A stretch of DNA of 17,069 nucleotides from Synura sp. LO234KE (lineage: Eukaryota > Sar > Synurophyceae > Synurales > Mallomonadaceae), in contig VKHC01000148.1 in NCBI GenBank assembly GCA_015143735.1, forward strand, positions 1 through 17,069. The letters are read 5' to 3'. Position numbers and translations under genes: made by a program. Numbering within the stretch: position 1 is the first letter of the stretch; each line of letters begins with the position of its first letter. Under the pieces are notes generated by a model. That model was given only the letters and a program-made list of their open reading frames with translations. It was not told where the DNA came from and ran no database searches. Shown piece by piece: positions 9,094-17,069 of this stretch.

Positions 9094-9717
9094 TTATTTT
9101 CGCATGAGTAGTATGTACTTACTTACGCACACATAGCTTAAGTACCGTATACTGGTGTAATGAGGCCAGTAAAAAATCTGCTTTAGGGCATCAGCATTGA
9201 TATCAATTAATGGGCGGCAATCTGAATCTGTTCCATGATTGAAAATCACGGGATACTTTGCGGATCTCCTTACGCCTATCGGGCCATAATTTTGGAAGAA
9301 GTGTGGAAGTAGACCCTATAGCCATTCCCTACATCAAGCGCAGAGTTAGGACCAGCAAAGATGTTTTCTGGTGTAGAATCTTCCTCTTGAGATCTTCTTG
9401 GTCGACTAAGCCAACTTAATTTCGCTTTAGGGCAATGTTCTGTTTGTACCCTTTTCACCTGCAGTGGTAGTTCTTCTCCCTGGTCATCTGCTCGCTTTCT
9501 TTAATCGCATCGGAGGTCGTATCATAGTCATGATTTACATTCTTACACTCAACCTCAATTTCATCATTAATGATTGGCCCATCATCAGATATGTTACTGG
9601 CAAACATATCTTTGATGTATCACCCTTATTGGGGGTGAAATATTAGCACATCATCAGATATGTTACTGGCAAACATATCTCTGATGTATCACCCTTATTG
9701 GGGGTGAAATATTGGTA
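9094..9717 (-). pseudogene. decayed transposase-like gene, tentatively piggyBac-like
   Basis: Three overlapping minus-strand frames read as one broken protein. Frame a (9717-9455, with stops in the duplicated part) is very acidic (IINDEIEVECKN, then SDAIKESEQ). Frame b (9500-9276) has SWLSRPRR followed by TPENIFAGPNSALDVGN and an aromatic stretch. Frame c (about 9312-9094) has DCRPLIDINADALKQIF. This order, an acidic N-terminus, a W..P segment, an N-I-x-x-x-P motif, an F-rich helix and then a D-I-x-x-x-x-L-K helix, matches the N-terminal third of piggyBac-type transposases as I know them. The catalytic aspartates would lie further downstream and were not found. At least two frame changes and several stops show that it is dead. 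Another acidic transposon protein is possible. Confidence 0.38.
9580..9717. repeat. 69-bp tandem duplication (two units)
   Basis: Units 9580-9648 and 9649-9717 agree at 66 of 69 positions. The period equals 23 codons and preserves the minus-strand frame of the transposase-like remnant. Each unit has two potential hairpins with 7-nt loops: AGATATGTT/AACATATCT (9587-9595 with 9603-9611) and TCACCC/GGGTGA (9620-9625 with 9633-9638). Confidence 0.9.
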
Positions 9718-9879
9718 TTTCTTCTGTTTAGGTTCCGCCCTCATATTACATAATTCATCCCCAAACTAAATCTCTTGCGCTTGCGAAGAATGCATGAGCT
9801 GGTTGGGGCCATTTCTTGTCTCTACGTCTACTCACCGATCCCTCGTGTGGCTGGATTTTTCTCCATTTTCGGGAATTAA

Positions 9880-10650
9880 ACCAAGAGTGGAAGCTACAGG
9901 GTCATTCTCTTTACTTCAAATATAATTCTTCCCACCCCAAGTTTTGCCGTGGACGACACTTTGAAGTACCTGATCCAGGAGGAGGTCCAAGGACTGGAGG
10001 CTACTCTATAACAATTTCACAGGACACTAGCGCTTGCCTCAGCAAGAGACTTCATAACTGAGGCTAGCCGTGTACGGAAACTAGAAGCCAGAGCCCAGAG
10101 GAGACTTAGCAGAGATGCGGACAGCTACTGGACAAAGACTACGAAGATGTTAGCGGCGCGAATCTAATCTGTATCCCAGGGACCACATTATTGTGGAAGG
10201 GATATTGCATCCGGTAGCAGGACCGACGCAACTGTAGCGGTGGCTGCAATTGTAGAAAAGAGCTCATAAGAATTCTGATTAACTTAGTGAACAGAAAGCT
10301 CATCCCGGACACAGACGCTTCGCAATGGGAGTAAGGTATATCTAGTCAGGACAACCATAGTATGTAGCGAGAGAGCTCCAATGTGGACCGAGTCCGAGAA
10401 AGTAGCTCCAGAATCACTTCCTTCAAAATCTATGACGGAAGTCGTTCACCAGTACTTATGCCCCTCGTGCTAGACACACACGGATACTTTTAATACTGAG
10501 TAGCGATAGGAGACCTATCGATAATTTGTGCCGCAGGCGACTACTTGCATGTGAGGGAAGGGACCATCCGATCGGGAAGTGGACGTCGCAGTTCTGAGAC
10601 ACTGCAAGTGCACACTCGATTCTACGCGAGGAGCAATGTGGTCTGAAAGT
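9880..10650 (+). pseudogene. decayed coding block, part 1 (unrecognised)
   Basis: The plus-strand frame 9880-10167 is open apart from one TAA (10009-10011). Its composition is convincingly protein-like: a hydrophobic start, then an acidic amphipathic segment (VDDTLKYLIQEEVQGLEA), then a basic helical stretch rich in Arg, Ala and Glu (SRVRKLEARAQRRLSRD). Coding character then passes to another frame from about 10155, which has several stops but long protein-like runs (RKELIRILINLVNRKLIP near 10270, later GDYLHVREGTIRSG near 10540). This pattern of shifting frames with scattered stops is what an old pseudogene or dead element looks like. No family recognised, and no start or splice boundary could be fixed. 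Confidence 0.35.
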
Positions 10651-10836
10651 GGGCACGTTCTGGACCCCTCCGCACGTACGTGGGCCGATGATGTTCTAAG
10701 AAGGACTAAATGGTTTGTGGTATTCAAAGTTAAAGCCCTGGGGGTCTTTGAAGATCATGATCTGGCGAAGGCACAAATACGTCAGGCTGCAGGCGGAGGT
10801 CTCAAAGCCTTCCGGGAAGAAGCACACGCGACGTAA
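10579..10836 (+). pseudogene. decayed coding block, part 2: 85-codon open frame
   Basis: Plus-strand frame with a GTG at its first usable codon and a TAA at 10834-10836. It overlaps the end of part 1 in a different frame. The second half (FEDHDLAKAQIRQAAGGG then LKAFREEAHAT) reads as charged helices separated by a Gly hinge. After the stop the same frame continues with protein-like sequence for about 40 codons, so the TAA may be a nonsense mutation. No domain recognised. The minus strand is also open over 10456-10727, but with Ser/Arg/Cys-rich composition typical of an antisense shadow. Confidence 0.28.
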
Positions 10837-11015
10837 GAAAACGTTCACCAGCAACTATTGGTAAAGCTTAAAGCAAATATTAGAATATTTCAAACAATCA
10901 AGTGCACACAGTCGGGTCATTTTCACCGGCAAGGAGGTATCCCAGTCTTGTCACGACTCAAAGAGACGTAGACAAACTAATGCATCAGTCGCGCGGTAAG
11001 GTGGCGACATCACCA

Positions 11016-11756
11016 ACAGACGCGACCCTCCGCGAAGCCACTCACAAGAGTAGGTAATTGCAATCGAGTTACATTGTGCAGGATACTTGCAATGTTGCAA
11101 AAGCCACGGTCAACTACGAAAATTGCTCGGACAGCAGCTACGGGATGGATGAAGTTGGCGTTCCAACGGGCACCCATAGTGACTGAGCTCGTAACGGCAT
11201 AATCATCCAACTGGCCATAGGCACACTGACAGCGGGTCGGGAGGCGGGCTACCTGTACAGTTTTGGGTAGAGTAACCCCAAGACAATCATGACAACAGTG
11301 CTGCTCATGACTGGTCAAAGCTTGAAAATTGTACAATCTATAGAGTTAAGGCCTGAGCATGGAAGGAATGACCGATCTATTGACAGTAATACCTGTGCCA
11401 GCCAAGTCCAGTGCACCTGATTCCACGTCGCTACAAGAATCACGAACTGGATATTTGTCAGCGGGCCAAGGTTAAAAGAGACCAACCGAAGGATCTCCCA
11501 CGGACGAGTAAAAGACGAGATAAAGACTAAATCTCCCTGCCACATATATTACATTCAGAGGACTCTGTGGTTTTTCACTCGCCCTCTAGCATGTCTGGTT
11601 ATACCCTGTAAGCTGGAATCATATACTCACCCTGGTATCATTACGATTCAGACCCTTCTGTGGTCAAACCGCCACAGAAAGGAGACAAACAACTGGACCA
11701 AAGAGAGATACTCCGATATCTGGAAGCCCTTGTGGCGAGGAACTGGGAGCTACTGA
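11016..11756 (+). pseudogene. decayed coding block, part 3: one frame with few stops
   Basis: A single plus-strand frame keeps protein-like composition for about 245 codons with four internal stops before about 11420. It is then open for 111 codons from 11421 to a TGA at 11754-11756. No ATG stands at the front of the open part. Its translated middle is basic (RLKETNRRISHGRVKDEIK) and later aromatic (NNWTKERYSDIWKPLW). I recognise no motif. Antisense frames at 11010-11336 and 11315-11545 are also open but Cys/Trp/Val-rich, so I treat them as shadows. Most likely part of the same dead element as the preceding block. Confidence 0.3.
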
Positions 11757-11878
11757 CCTGCCACCCTGCCAAATATAAACCAACTGTTGCGATACCTAGT
11801 CTCCGGTTCAGCAAGCCGGCAGCGAATGAAGCAAAAGCGTCGAGGCAAGTGCAAACCCACTTACCTACAGCGCTGTAA
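11660..11878 (+). pseudogene. decayed coding block, part 4: 72-codon frame
   Basis: Plus-strand frame from a GTG at 11660 to a TAA at 11876-11878, overlapping the end of part 3 in another frame. The composition is clearly protein-like: KPPQKGDKQLDQREI, then a helix YLEALVARNWELL, then PAKYKPTVAIPSLRFS. This looks like a short folded helix followed by a basic linker, as in the N- or C-terminal part of a structural or gag-like protein, but that is a guess. The frame extends upstream past one TAA with similar character. No family recognised. Confidence 0.3.
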
Positions 11879-12480
11879 TAATATTGCAGTCTCCACCACA
11901 AGTAGCCGAGACAGCACATCACAGAAATAAGGGGATAAAATGATAACTAACTAACGTCCCAGCCACTCACGACACCGTAAACGACAACGAGGAAACTTCG
12001 TGAGTCAGGAGTCCTCAGCTCTAAGCGCGTCCAAAGTCCCGGTGTCCAAGATTATACCTCGCCGCCTGTAACACGCCCACCTACACTATCAGTAAACATG
12101 ATGAAACATCCAGGTCAACCAAGCGAAAATCTTTGCACGGTAGTGCAAGAACAGCCATGATAACCAGCGGCGATCGGAGATCAACGCGGGCGAATCTAAC
12201 TTGAATTCAGAGGACTTCATCACTGAGACACAGAGGGTACAGACGCACGGGGGAACGATGTTGCGAGGGTAGAAAATAGGAAGGGAACCTGTAGTATACT
12301 AGATATGACGGCTACACCGACGACACAGAGAGAGCCTAGTGAGCCAAGCGGCGAGGAGGAATGATGAAGTCAGAGGAGGGAGTAAGAAGGGACTTGTGAG
12401 CAAAGGAAACCAAAACTGAGTGGAGGACTGTGAGACCCAAATGTCCGACCGAATTTAGGTTTCCCGTTTTGCTATTTTGT
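11879..12480. other. purine-rich tail of the decayed block
   Basis: No open frame of note. Purines dominate the plus strand: 46 of 60 bases in 12361-12420. The bias ends near 12450, where T-rich sequence and the third SINE-like copy begin. Confidence 0.5.
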
Positions 12481-12570
12481 CCTCACACCTCTAGTGTGAC
12501 CTGCTATATGGCCTTTATGGGAGCTTAGGCATGAGCTGACTTATTTTTCTCTACTCCTAAGTTAAGTTTT
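12481..12570 (+). mobile_element. diverged SINE-like element, copy C
   Basis: Aligns with the body of copies A and B from CCTACACCTACTAGTGTGA onward: the block CACCTCTAGTGTGACCTGCT at 12486-12505 and the closing CTAAGTTAAGTTT are clear matches, with a less conserved middle and small gaps. The small stem near the start is better paired here (TCACAC/GTGTGA at 12483-12499) than in A and B (ACAC/GTGT), which hints that the structure matters or defines a subfamily. An A-rich stretch (AAGAAAAATAATAAT) follows. No target duplication found, so this is an older copy or a related family. Confidence 0.55.
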
Positions 12571-12579
12571 ACCTATTTA

Positions 12580-13574
12580 AGAAAAATAATAATATTTAAA
12601 CGCAAGATTTTTGAAGCGCACCCGATCACGGTTTGGAAAACGTTGGAAATTCCATTTATGGTTCCGACTCCCTATGTTGAAAATGCTCTGTTTAAGGTAT
12701 TTCTTGGCCCTTCCTGTTCAAGGTACTCACAAGAAATATTTCTAAAGAATCTATTCTAATGAACAATTTAGTTACGAATGAAGTCAACAACTCAAGAGAA
12801 AGAATACCATGCTCGCCATTATATCCCCAACTATAGTCGGTGTAGCTAGCATCGGCGAACTTTTAGTCTGGCTCCGGTTGTCATCAACGTCTAAATACTT
12901 TCTCCTAATTCCTTTCTGATCAGTTTTACCCCCAAATCTACCAATACGCTCCTATAACACCGTTATCTAAGTCGTCAAAAGTGGCGACAGTAGCACTGCC
13001 TCCCATTTTCAGCGTTTCCACAAATATTGCAAACTGTAAGTTGCAAAACCGATCTCACCGACCTATAACTGACTCTCGTGCAGGTGTTGAGACAGCGCAC
13101 CTGCGCTTTCAAAAATTTTAGCTATGAACAAAATCGTCGTTGGAAGTTGGCAAAGATTATACTGCTCCGCCTTTCTCCAGTGAGCTAGCGTACCAGCAAA
13201 ATCTACAAAGGGTTACAACCGCAGGAGTACTCGTGCTTGTCCAGATGACGTATGAACCTAGCCTTCGGACTTGACTAAACCAATACTGGAAGCAGATAAA
13301 GGAAGAAAATAATTTTTCCGTTATTTGGAAAGGGTTCTCGAGTCAGATCCTTCCTTAAATCAAAGTAAGAGTTAAAAATAACCAAAACACTTTACCAGCT
13401 CAAATTGATATCGGAAATTGATCTCCACGATAAGAGAGGATCCGGGGGCAACGTCTTTCTTGGAGTTCAGCTAATAAGGTCGCCGAACAACATCTTAGAT
13501 AAGGGAAAATAGTCTCTCGAAAATGATTTTCGGATGCAACCACCATCGGCCGGAATAATATTTGGAAATTTTCA
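12580..13574. other. no gene seen
   Basis: Mostly A+T-rich non-coding sequence upstream of the candidate multi-exon locus. The minus frame 13400-13612 (70 codons) overlaps the first exon of that locus and looks like a shadow. A promoter for the locus would be expected in 13300-13574, but no core element is convincing. Confidence 0.3.
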
Positions 13575-13764
13575 ATGTCAACCGCAGCGGTTCCCCGTTG
13601 GAGCCCTAGCATCCCTACTGCGTTTACTCTGTCTGAGCCACTGCTTCACTTTTCTACTCCACAAGAGGGGTTGCTCTTTCCAGCGATAATGAGCTCACAA
13701 CACACGTCTACAACAGCCATTCAACCCACCTCTCGCGAACCCTCGGATCAGTATGCATGGACGG

Positions 13765-13815
13765 GTTAAGTAACTGATGATCTTGCTATATTCTTTTATC
13801 TCCGATCCCTTGTAG
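13765..13815 (+). other. candidate intron 1 (51 nt)
   Basis: Weak donor GTTAAG, branch-like AACTGATG at 13772, a long pyrimidine-rich stretch and acceptor CCTTGTAG. Phase 1 in reading B, where it joins the ATG-started segment 13575-13764 to the next exon. Confidence 0.4.
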
Positions 13816-14253
13816 AGAGAACCTCTAAAATCCCTACAGAGGACGTCGACGAAGCCAAGTTGCATGACTACCACATTGTTCTGTTCTACGAGCAGTACAG
13901 TGCCATATGAGGCATACTTTTGTTCCAACGCTCCACCGACAAACTACGACGGAAGCAGTGTCGTGATCATGATAAAGGCGCCTTGCTTGTGCGCATTTCA
14001 AATTCCTCAAGATTTCAGGGGTCGGTTCCATAAGTTCATCCAAACAGTAAGAGACTCAGCAGGACAAGCGGCAACCAGGATCTCAGCAGTCTTGAAGTAC
14101 GACGGTTATGTCCGGTTTTTATTTGCTTGTCCGGTTTTACTTCCTGGTATATACCTTCTCATTCAAGCCAGAGACAAAGTTCAAATCTGGAAAAAATGCT
14201 CTCTCATGGATCTCCAGAACTGGCAGCGAAGACTTTCCGAAATTTCTGGACTG

Positions 14254-14330
14254 GTGAGTTACTTTTCATTTTAAAAATTTTTTCTGTGACCTAATTGAAT
14301 GGACGAAAATCGTGGATCTCGTTTGAACAG
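14254..14330 (+). other. candidate intron (77 nt)
   Basis: Strong donor GTGAGT, branch-like ACCTAATT at 14289-14296, and the first AG after it is the acceptor TTGAACAG ending at 14330. Compatible with reading A in phase 0 and reading B in phase 1. Confidence 0.55.
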
Positions 14331-14646
14331 CGCTCCCAAAGAAAGCGTGGCAGTCTATGCACTTGGACATTATTATCGACTCTGGCGAGGCAAGACTTCT
14401 CCGCAACGTCCGCAACAAGTGGGCAGACGGCAATAACTACCATAAGCAATCGATGGCAAGTCCTCTCGAAAACCTATGTTGGTACTCCGCCATTTCAGAG
14501 GAACAACATAGCAAGGGCTAAATTGGGCGATTCGAGAACCTAAAAGGTCAGGAGAGCGCGGACAGGATTCAACACGCTCGACAGAAACCGTCAAGAGTCG
14601 AGCAGAAAGAAAAGGCATATGCCCGAACATATAGCAACGTCCCCGC

Positions 14647-14734
14647 GTGAGTACTAGACTCTTTCTGCTGATGCAAGTCATCATGGCGGGAGCAGATTTA
14701 ACTTTCCTGTCGTCTTCCGGCCATAAACGCCTAG
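14647..14734 (+). other. candidate intron (88 nt; alternative end 14738)
   Basis: Strong donor GTGAGT. ATTTAAC near 14696 could be the branch site, followed by pyrimidine-rich sequence and CGCCTAG ending at 14734, which fits reading B in phase 2. Ending instead at TAAG (14738) fits reading A in phase 1 but uses a poorer acceptor. Confidence 0.45.
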
Positions 14735-15028
14735 TAAGGTGCTTGGTTGCTCGCTGAACGGCGGGACGCTGAACGCCAACGATCCGCGTTGTCATTTTGG
14801 CCATATGATCATTCCAGCGCCTGTCGAGCTCGTCCCATCGATAGCTTCCTGATTGCTGGAGATTGTCAAACTCAATTGACAAATAGAAACTATCGGATCT
14901 CGACCCATGCTGCGTTTCTACAACGGACGCTGATTCTACCATTTAAGTGGCGTCAATCTGAGTCCAGACTTATCCACTTCTCCATGAACTCGTTCAAGCA
15001 ATCTAGCTCCTATAGAGTTCGGAAGCAA

Positions 15029-15097
15029 GTAAGTGGTTTTCACAGTCACTAGAGTCAGTGGGCATTCGAGCAAGTAAACTGCTAAATTTTTCTACAG
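15029..15097 (+). other. candidate last intron (69 nt)
   Basis: Perfect donor GTAAGT, branch-like CTGCTAAAT at 15079-15087, and acceptor TTTTTCTACAG ending at 15097. In reading A it is phase 0 between an open 97-codon exon (14739-15028) and a short terminal exon ending at TAG 15149-15151. This is the best splice signal in the window and argues that the plus strand is the sense strand here. Confidence 0.65.
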
Positions 15098-15151
15098 GCC
15101 GGACTGTTAATGACATTTCTTGATAGTCCAATCGCAGGGTGTCAAATATAG

Positions 15152-15699
15152 CCTAAGTAAAAACTATGGTTCAGATTCTATTTTGACTTCAAGTCTGGGA
15201 AGGCAAAGTATGGTGCACTGTACAACCAAGACAAGGGCTTCATCCGTTAGCGCATCAAAATAATAACCTGCGTTCACATCTGGTCAGTCCAGTTTACAAA
15301 CTGGTGTTGACTACTGACATCTTAAGTAATTCATATCTTGAGTGGCGGAATCTGGATGTATATTTTCGGAATAATAGATCGGGAGGCCTGTGAACTCTCG
15401 AAAGATAGAGCCTTCTATACTTCATCAGCTAGAAATCCAATGGCCGAAGCTAATGTTCCATAGGGAGGGAAAATTCTTGACTTTTTACCGCGAGTTCATA
15501 ACCAGCATGAATGAATGTTCGACGAGTGGACCATGCACCATCGGGACAGGAGGAGTGTTTAAAAAAGGATGATGATTGTATGCTGAGATTACCCGTGGGA
15601 GGTAATTGCAAAGTATTGGCAGGTCAGGGGCACTACTGGAGATTAGCTGCACTAACATGCAGGAGGCACCAGGTAGTCCTAAATCGCTGATATTACAAT
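15152..15699. other. spacer with one short frame
   Basis: No supported gene. The plus frame 15390-15572 (60 codons, GTG first) is open but shows no motif. The sequence just before 15700 has a stop three codons ahead of the ATG of the next frame. Confidence 0.3.
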
Positions 15700-16008
15700 A
15701 TGAAGATAGAGTTTGAGGTTTTGTCCACTCCAGTTAATCCAAAATTACTCTGGAGTCCTTTCGAACCCTATTATGTTAGCAATGAATTTAGGCTTCCTGA
15801 AATTCTTGGACGGAATTTGAACACACGCCTAATTATTTGCCCCAGGATTAATAGCGAAACTGAATGCAAAATTGCCGGAATCGCCAGACATAAAAATCCG
15901 CATGAAGGAATTATTACCAAAGTTTGGAGGCGATTTTTCCCTAAAATTGTTGCTTCCAAAATTGAGTTTCTTGTCCCTCTCCGGGTTAGGTTAGCCATGC
16001 GGAAATAA
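15700..16008 (+). CDS. hypothetical protein, 102 aa
   Basis: ATG at 15700, TAA at 16006-16008. An in-frame TGA at 15688-15690 fixes the 5' limit, so this is the natural start. The protein is basic, with a mixed N-terminal half (LLWSPFEPYYVSNEF) and a central part with two Cys (IICPRINSETECKIAGIA). A Lys/Arg-rich C-terminus follows (VWRRFFPKIVASKIEFLV). No signal peptide or membrane segment is evident and I do not recognise the family. It is uninterrupted and well composed, unlike most frames in this window, yet stands alone with no visible exon partner. The opposite strand is also open over 15771-15998, most likely as a shadow. It could be a small real gene, a fragment, or chance. Confidence 0.35.
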   Translation: MKIEFEVLSTPVNPKLLWSPFEPYYVSNEFRLPEILGRNLNTRLIICPRINSETECKIAGIARHKNPHEGIITKVWRRFFPKIVASKIEFLVPLRVRLAMRK

Positions 16009-17069
16009 CAGGATTCTATTCTTCATCTCCGGCGCTATTCGCAATAGTTTGGAGCATTTAGTTTTATAGATTTCATTTTTTTGGAAGCCGGCCTTCAAAA
16101 ATAATTATCTGAAAGCCTCTCGGCGATTTCTGAGGCTAATCTACCCAGAAATGGACCCAAAAATCTTTTTACAAAACCGCGACACTTTTTTAAAACAGGT
16201 CGACTTATTAATACTAGTCGTACGAGGTGGCAGGACGCGTCGGTTTATTATTCCCATTATTATAGGCCAGGACGGCAAAACTGCTTGTGGTTTCATTAGA
16301 TAGATCTCGATATGTGTGTGTACTACGTAGTAGAGTCCGTTCCCTATTCAGTCTCCCCCCCTTGACTGCTGATTTCTTCGTCGGTTCGTCGCCAACGCAG
16401 CCACTTTTCCCCTTTTACCTTCCTGGGGACATCGTCGCGTACTCTAGTACTTCCACTTTGGAAGACATCGGTGGAGCAGAGTTACCGTAAATGCTGGGCG
16501 GGCGGGGTAGAGCGACCCCCGCCGGCCGTAATGAAGAGGGATTTCCTCCCTTATTCAGTGAGCATTCTTCTGCCGGGGGTATCTCTAGTCGGTCACGAGA
16601 AGTGCCGGCACTTTGGAACATAGGGCGTAGTTCCTAACTTATTTTTTCAATACGACTGATGTTTTGACCCTATCCTAGCTATGATATTCATGCAATAATC
16701 ATCTGTTACTAGTAACTAGTAGTGAGTAGTATCTACGTGGCTTTCGGCAATTTAGATACACACTTGTCGCTGATACTCTTACAAATATAGATTTTAAAAC
16801 GCGCCAGGTTTCCTAAATAAAGTAGTGTTTGATATTCATAAAGCGATGATGCAGCGCACAAGGTAAGCAGTCGCACAAATCAGCTACTAGTTGGAAAATT
16901 TCTCCGCCAGTAAATTGATTAATACGCTCCCAATAAGTTTTTGATTTCGATCATTTTCTAATTTGATATTATTACAATATTACTAGACGATAAAATTCAG
17001 CAACAGATAAAGAAAGTTAAAGGTTTTCCGGAATCCCATCACCAATGGCCTCGCGTAGTACCTTTACGC
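16009..17069. other. right end, no supported gene
   Basis: A G+C-rich pocket at 16340-16620 carries opposing open frames (plus 16287-16490, minus 16415-16621) without recognisable motifs. The rest is A+T-rich. GTTACTAGTAAC at 16705-16716 is a perfect 12-bp palindrome. Nothing else was identified. Confidence 0.3.
16496..16527. other. G+C-rich inverted repeat (hairpin)
   Basis: Arms GGCGGGCGGGGT and ACCCCCGCCGGCC pair with one bulge and one mismatch (about 11 pairs) around a 6-nt loop AGAGCG. It stands out against A+T-rich surroundings. Function unknown. Confidence 0.6.

Larger units (their letters stand above)
13575..15151 (+). pseudogene. candidate multi-exon gene or intron-bearing pseudogene
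   Basis: The most gene-like locus in the window; family not recognised. Four intron signals are visible: 13765-13815, 14254-14330, 14647-14734 (or 14738) and 15029-15097. Reading A starts at the ATG at 13864, is open to 14253, continues in phase 0 at 14331, meets a single TAA (14541-14543), passes the third intron to 14739, and ends after the last intron at a TAG (15149-15151). A further intron at 14482-14550 could remove that TAA. Reading B starts at the ATG at 13575 and passes the first three introns in matching phases 1, 1 and 2. It gives a more natural composition (for example HLDIIIDSGEARLL, LENLCWYSAISEEQ) but has stops at 13908, 14031, 14519, 14850, 14877, 14931 and 14985. B implies a pseudogene; A a possibly live gene of about 326 residues that is poor in acidic residues. 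Confidence 0.42.

Noticed and set aside
9611-9717. Hammerhead-ribozyme-like CTGATG, hairpin, GTGAAA arrangement in the tandem repeat
   Set aside because: The stem TCACCC/GGGTGA consumes bases that should be the unpaired GA of the core, the core C is T in the first unit, and no closing stems or cleavage triplet could be placed.
14109-14138. Repeat TGTCCGGTTTT at 14109 and 14128
   Set aside because: Real but only 11 bp, within a candidate exon, with no sign of wider structure.
14373-14942. Minus-strand ATG-started frame of 189 codons, second longest in the window
   Set aside because: It runs antisense through the exons of the plus-strand locus whose splice signals are strong, and its C-terminal half is Cys/Arg/Ser-rich like a shadow frame. 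Not fully excluded: a homologue would overturn this.
16705-16720. GTTACTAGTAAC palindrome as an origin or operator
   Set aside because: A single 12-bp palindrome without context is not evidence for function.
1-17069. CRISPR array, bacterial operon, riboswitch or prophage
   Set aside because: No regularly spaced repeats, no runs of tightly packed genes, and no ribosome-binding-site pattern were seen. The splice signals and SINE-like insertions indicate eukaryotic DNA.

Overview
The window looks like nuclear DNA of a eukaryote with a repeat-rich, A+T-rich genome. It contains no bacterial operon structure and no rRNA or tRNA gene that I can recognise. I found no intact gene that I can name. What remains is non-coding DNA interrupted by islands of coding-like sequence, most broken by stops or frame changes. 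Intron-like signals of about 50-90 nt (GTGAGT or GTAAGT donors, CTAAT/CTAAA branch sites, pyrimidine-AG acceptors) point to an organism with compact introns, such as a fungus or an arthropod. I cannot decide between these.

Layout. 1-2226: short unassigned frames. 2227-2339 and 5250-5361: two copies, 101/103 identical over the body, of a SINE-like element. The second copy is flanked by a perfect 19-bp target-site duplication. A diverged third relative lies at 12481-12570. 3370-4774 (minus strand): a G+C-rich, frame-broken gene with a plausible 57-nt intron and a weak resemblance to an alphavirus-like replicase methyltransferase region. 5381-9093: scattered short frames, including a remnant at 7114-7347 (minus) resembling an LTR-retrotransposon reverse transcriptase. 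9094-9717 (minus): a three-frame remnant, tentatively piggyBac-like, carrying a 69-bp (23-codon) tandem duplication.

9880-12450: a purine-rich, relatively G+C-rich block on the plus strand, made of decayed frames that I do not recognise. 13575-15151 (plus): the best gene-like locus, with several phase-compatible intron signals. It can be read either as a nearly open multi-exon gene or as an intron-bearing pseudogene. 15700-16008 (plus): an ATG-started orphan frame of 102 codons. The remainder is non-coding.

Nothing indicates that these pieces work together. The simplest reading is a graveyard of mobile elements and possibly captured sequence, with one candidate host locus near the right end. 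All family assignments were made by eye and need a profile search.
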